Positions 63,623 through 64,000 of a DNA stretch of 64,000 nucleotides are shown piece by piece. Below the pieces are notes generated by a model. It saw nothing but the letters and a program-made list of their open reading frames with translations, had not been told where the DNA came from and did no database searches. Position numbers and translations under genes: made by a program. The DNA comes from Chromobacterium piscinae (lineage in GTDB: Bacteria; Pseudomonadota; Gammaproteobacteria; Burkholderiales; Chromobacteriaceae): contig NZ_JAJOHV010000031.1 of the NCBI RefSeq assembly GCF_021129175.1, positions 1 through 64,000 on the forward strand, read 5' to 3'. Position 1 is the stretch's first letter, and the number at the start of each line of letters is the position of its first letter.

Positions 63623-64000
63623 ATGAGCATTCCCAAGCTTAACGCCTACCCGCTGCCGCAAGCGGCCGACTTCCCCGCCAACAAGACCGCCTGGCGCGTG
63701 GAGCCGCAGCGCGCCGCGCTGCTGATCCACGACATGCAGCGCTACTTCCTGGCCTTCTACGGCGAGGACAGCGCGCTGGTGAACGAACTGGTTTCCAAGG
63801 TGGAGGCGCTGCGCCGCTGGGCCGACAGCCACGGCGTGCCGGTGATCTATACCGCGCAGCCCACCGAGCAGAAACCGGAAGACCGCGCGCTGCTGAACGA
63901 TATGTGGGGCCCGGGCCTCACCACCGCCGATCCGGCGGTGCAGGTGGTGACGCCGCGGCTTGCGCCGCGCGAGCAGGACACCGTGCTGGTCAAATGGCGC
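63623..64000 (+). CDS. entB: Isochorismatase (EntB), 3' end outside window
   Basis: 126 codons are visible, from MSIPKLNAYPLPQAADFP. The isochorismatase opening is clear: RAALLIHDMQRYFLAFY with the catalytic Asp, VPVIYTAQPTEQKPEDRALLNDMWGPGL and DTVLVKWR at the edge, where the catalytic Lys lies. The aryl-carrier domain expected at the C-terminus is not in the window. Starts 5 bp after entE. Confidence 0.93.
   Translation, partial: MSIPKLNAYPLPQAADFPANKTAWRVEPQRAALLIHDMQRYFLAFYGEDSALVNELVSKVEALRRWADSHGVPVIYTAQPTEQKPEDRALLNDMWGPGLTTADPAVQVVTPRLAPREQDTVLVKWR

Overview
The window is a GC-rich stretch of a betaproteobacterial chromosome, most likely a Chromobacterium (Chromobacteriaceae, Neisseriales). 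The evidence is the run rpsB-tsf-pyrH-frr-uppS-cdsA-dxr-rseP-bamA-skp-lpxD-fabZ-lpxA-lpxB-rnhB, a CviR-type quorum-sensing box, a MACPF protein resembling the Chromobacterium insecticidal protein GNIP1Aa, and a catecholate siderophore locus like those known in this genus. Genus and species are inferred; no database search was possible.

Layout. 1-5.3 kb (minus strand): housekeeping and stress genes (PPP phosphatase, HD hydrolase, GNAT, DJ-1/PfpI, pgeF, rluD). bamD faces away from rluD and the two start codons overlap. 5.3-22.5 kb: bamD, a nitronate monooxygenase, then the translation / isoprenoid / outer-membrane / lipid A supercluster from rpsB to rnhB, followed by a hypoxanthine-DNA glycosylase. 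22.5-26.5 kb (minus): a three-gene signalling operon of REC-EAL protein, cysteine-free periplasmic molybdopterin-domain protein and hybrid histidine kinase. 27-37.5 kb: an FAD dehydrogenase, a Tat-exported PhoD phosphatase with a possible Pho box, and an operon of a giant GMC oxidoreductase/alpha-beta hydrolase fusion, a membrane-anchored dihaem cytochrome c and a metallophosphoesterase. 37.5-40.2 kb: small accessory genes, including a 43-residue peptide with its own promoter and terminator beside an M29-like metalloenzyme. 40.4-42 kb: an alanine/glycine:sodium symporter.

42-50.8 kb: a complete nitrate assimilation locus, nasT-nasS then transporter-nirB-nirD-nasA. The gap between the two parts holds an NtrC site, a sigma-54 promoter that would start transcription exactly at the first of two ANTAR-type hexaloop hairpins, and then an intrinsic terminator. 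Nitrogen limitation would start transcription and nitrate, through NasS-NasT, would permit read-through.

50.8-52.6 kb: the MACPF protein, with three 63-residue C-terminal repeats, under a putative CviR box. 52.6-64 kb: a Fur-controlled catecholate siderophore locus: TonB receptor (minus) facing fes-mbtH-entF (plus) across a Fur box, then a second Fur-controlled promoter for entC-entE-entB, which runs off the right edge. The NRPS adenylation pocket reads as acidic, suggesting a basic amino acid rather than the serine of enterobactin.

No tRNA, rRNA, CRISPR array, intact insertion sequence or phage was seen.
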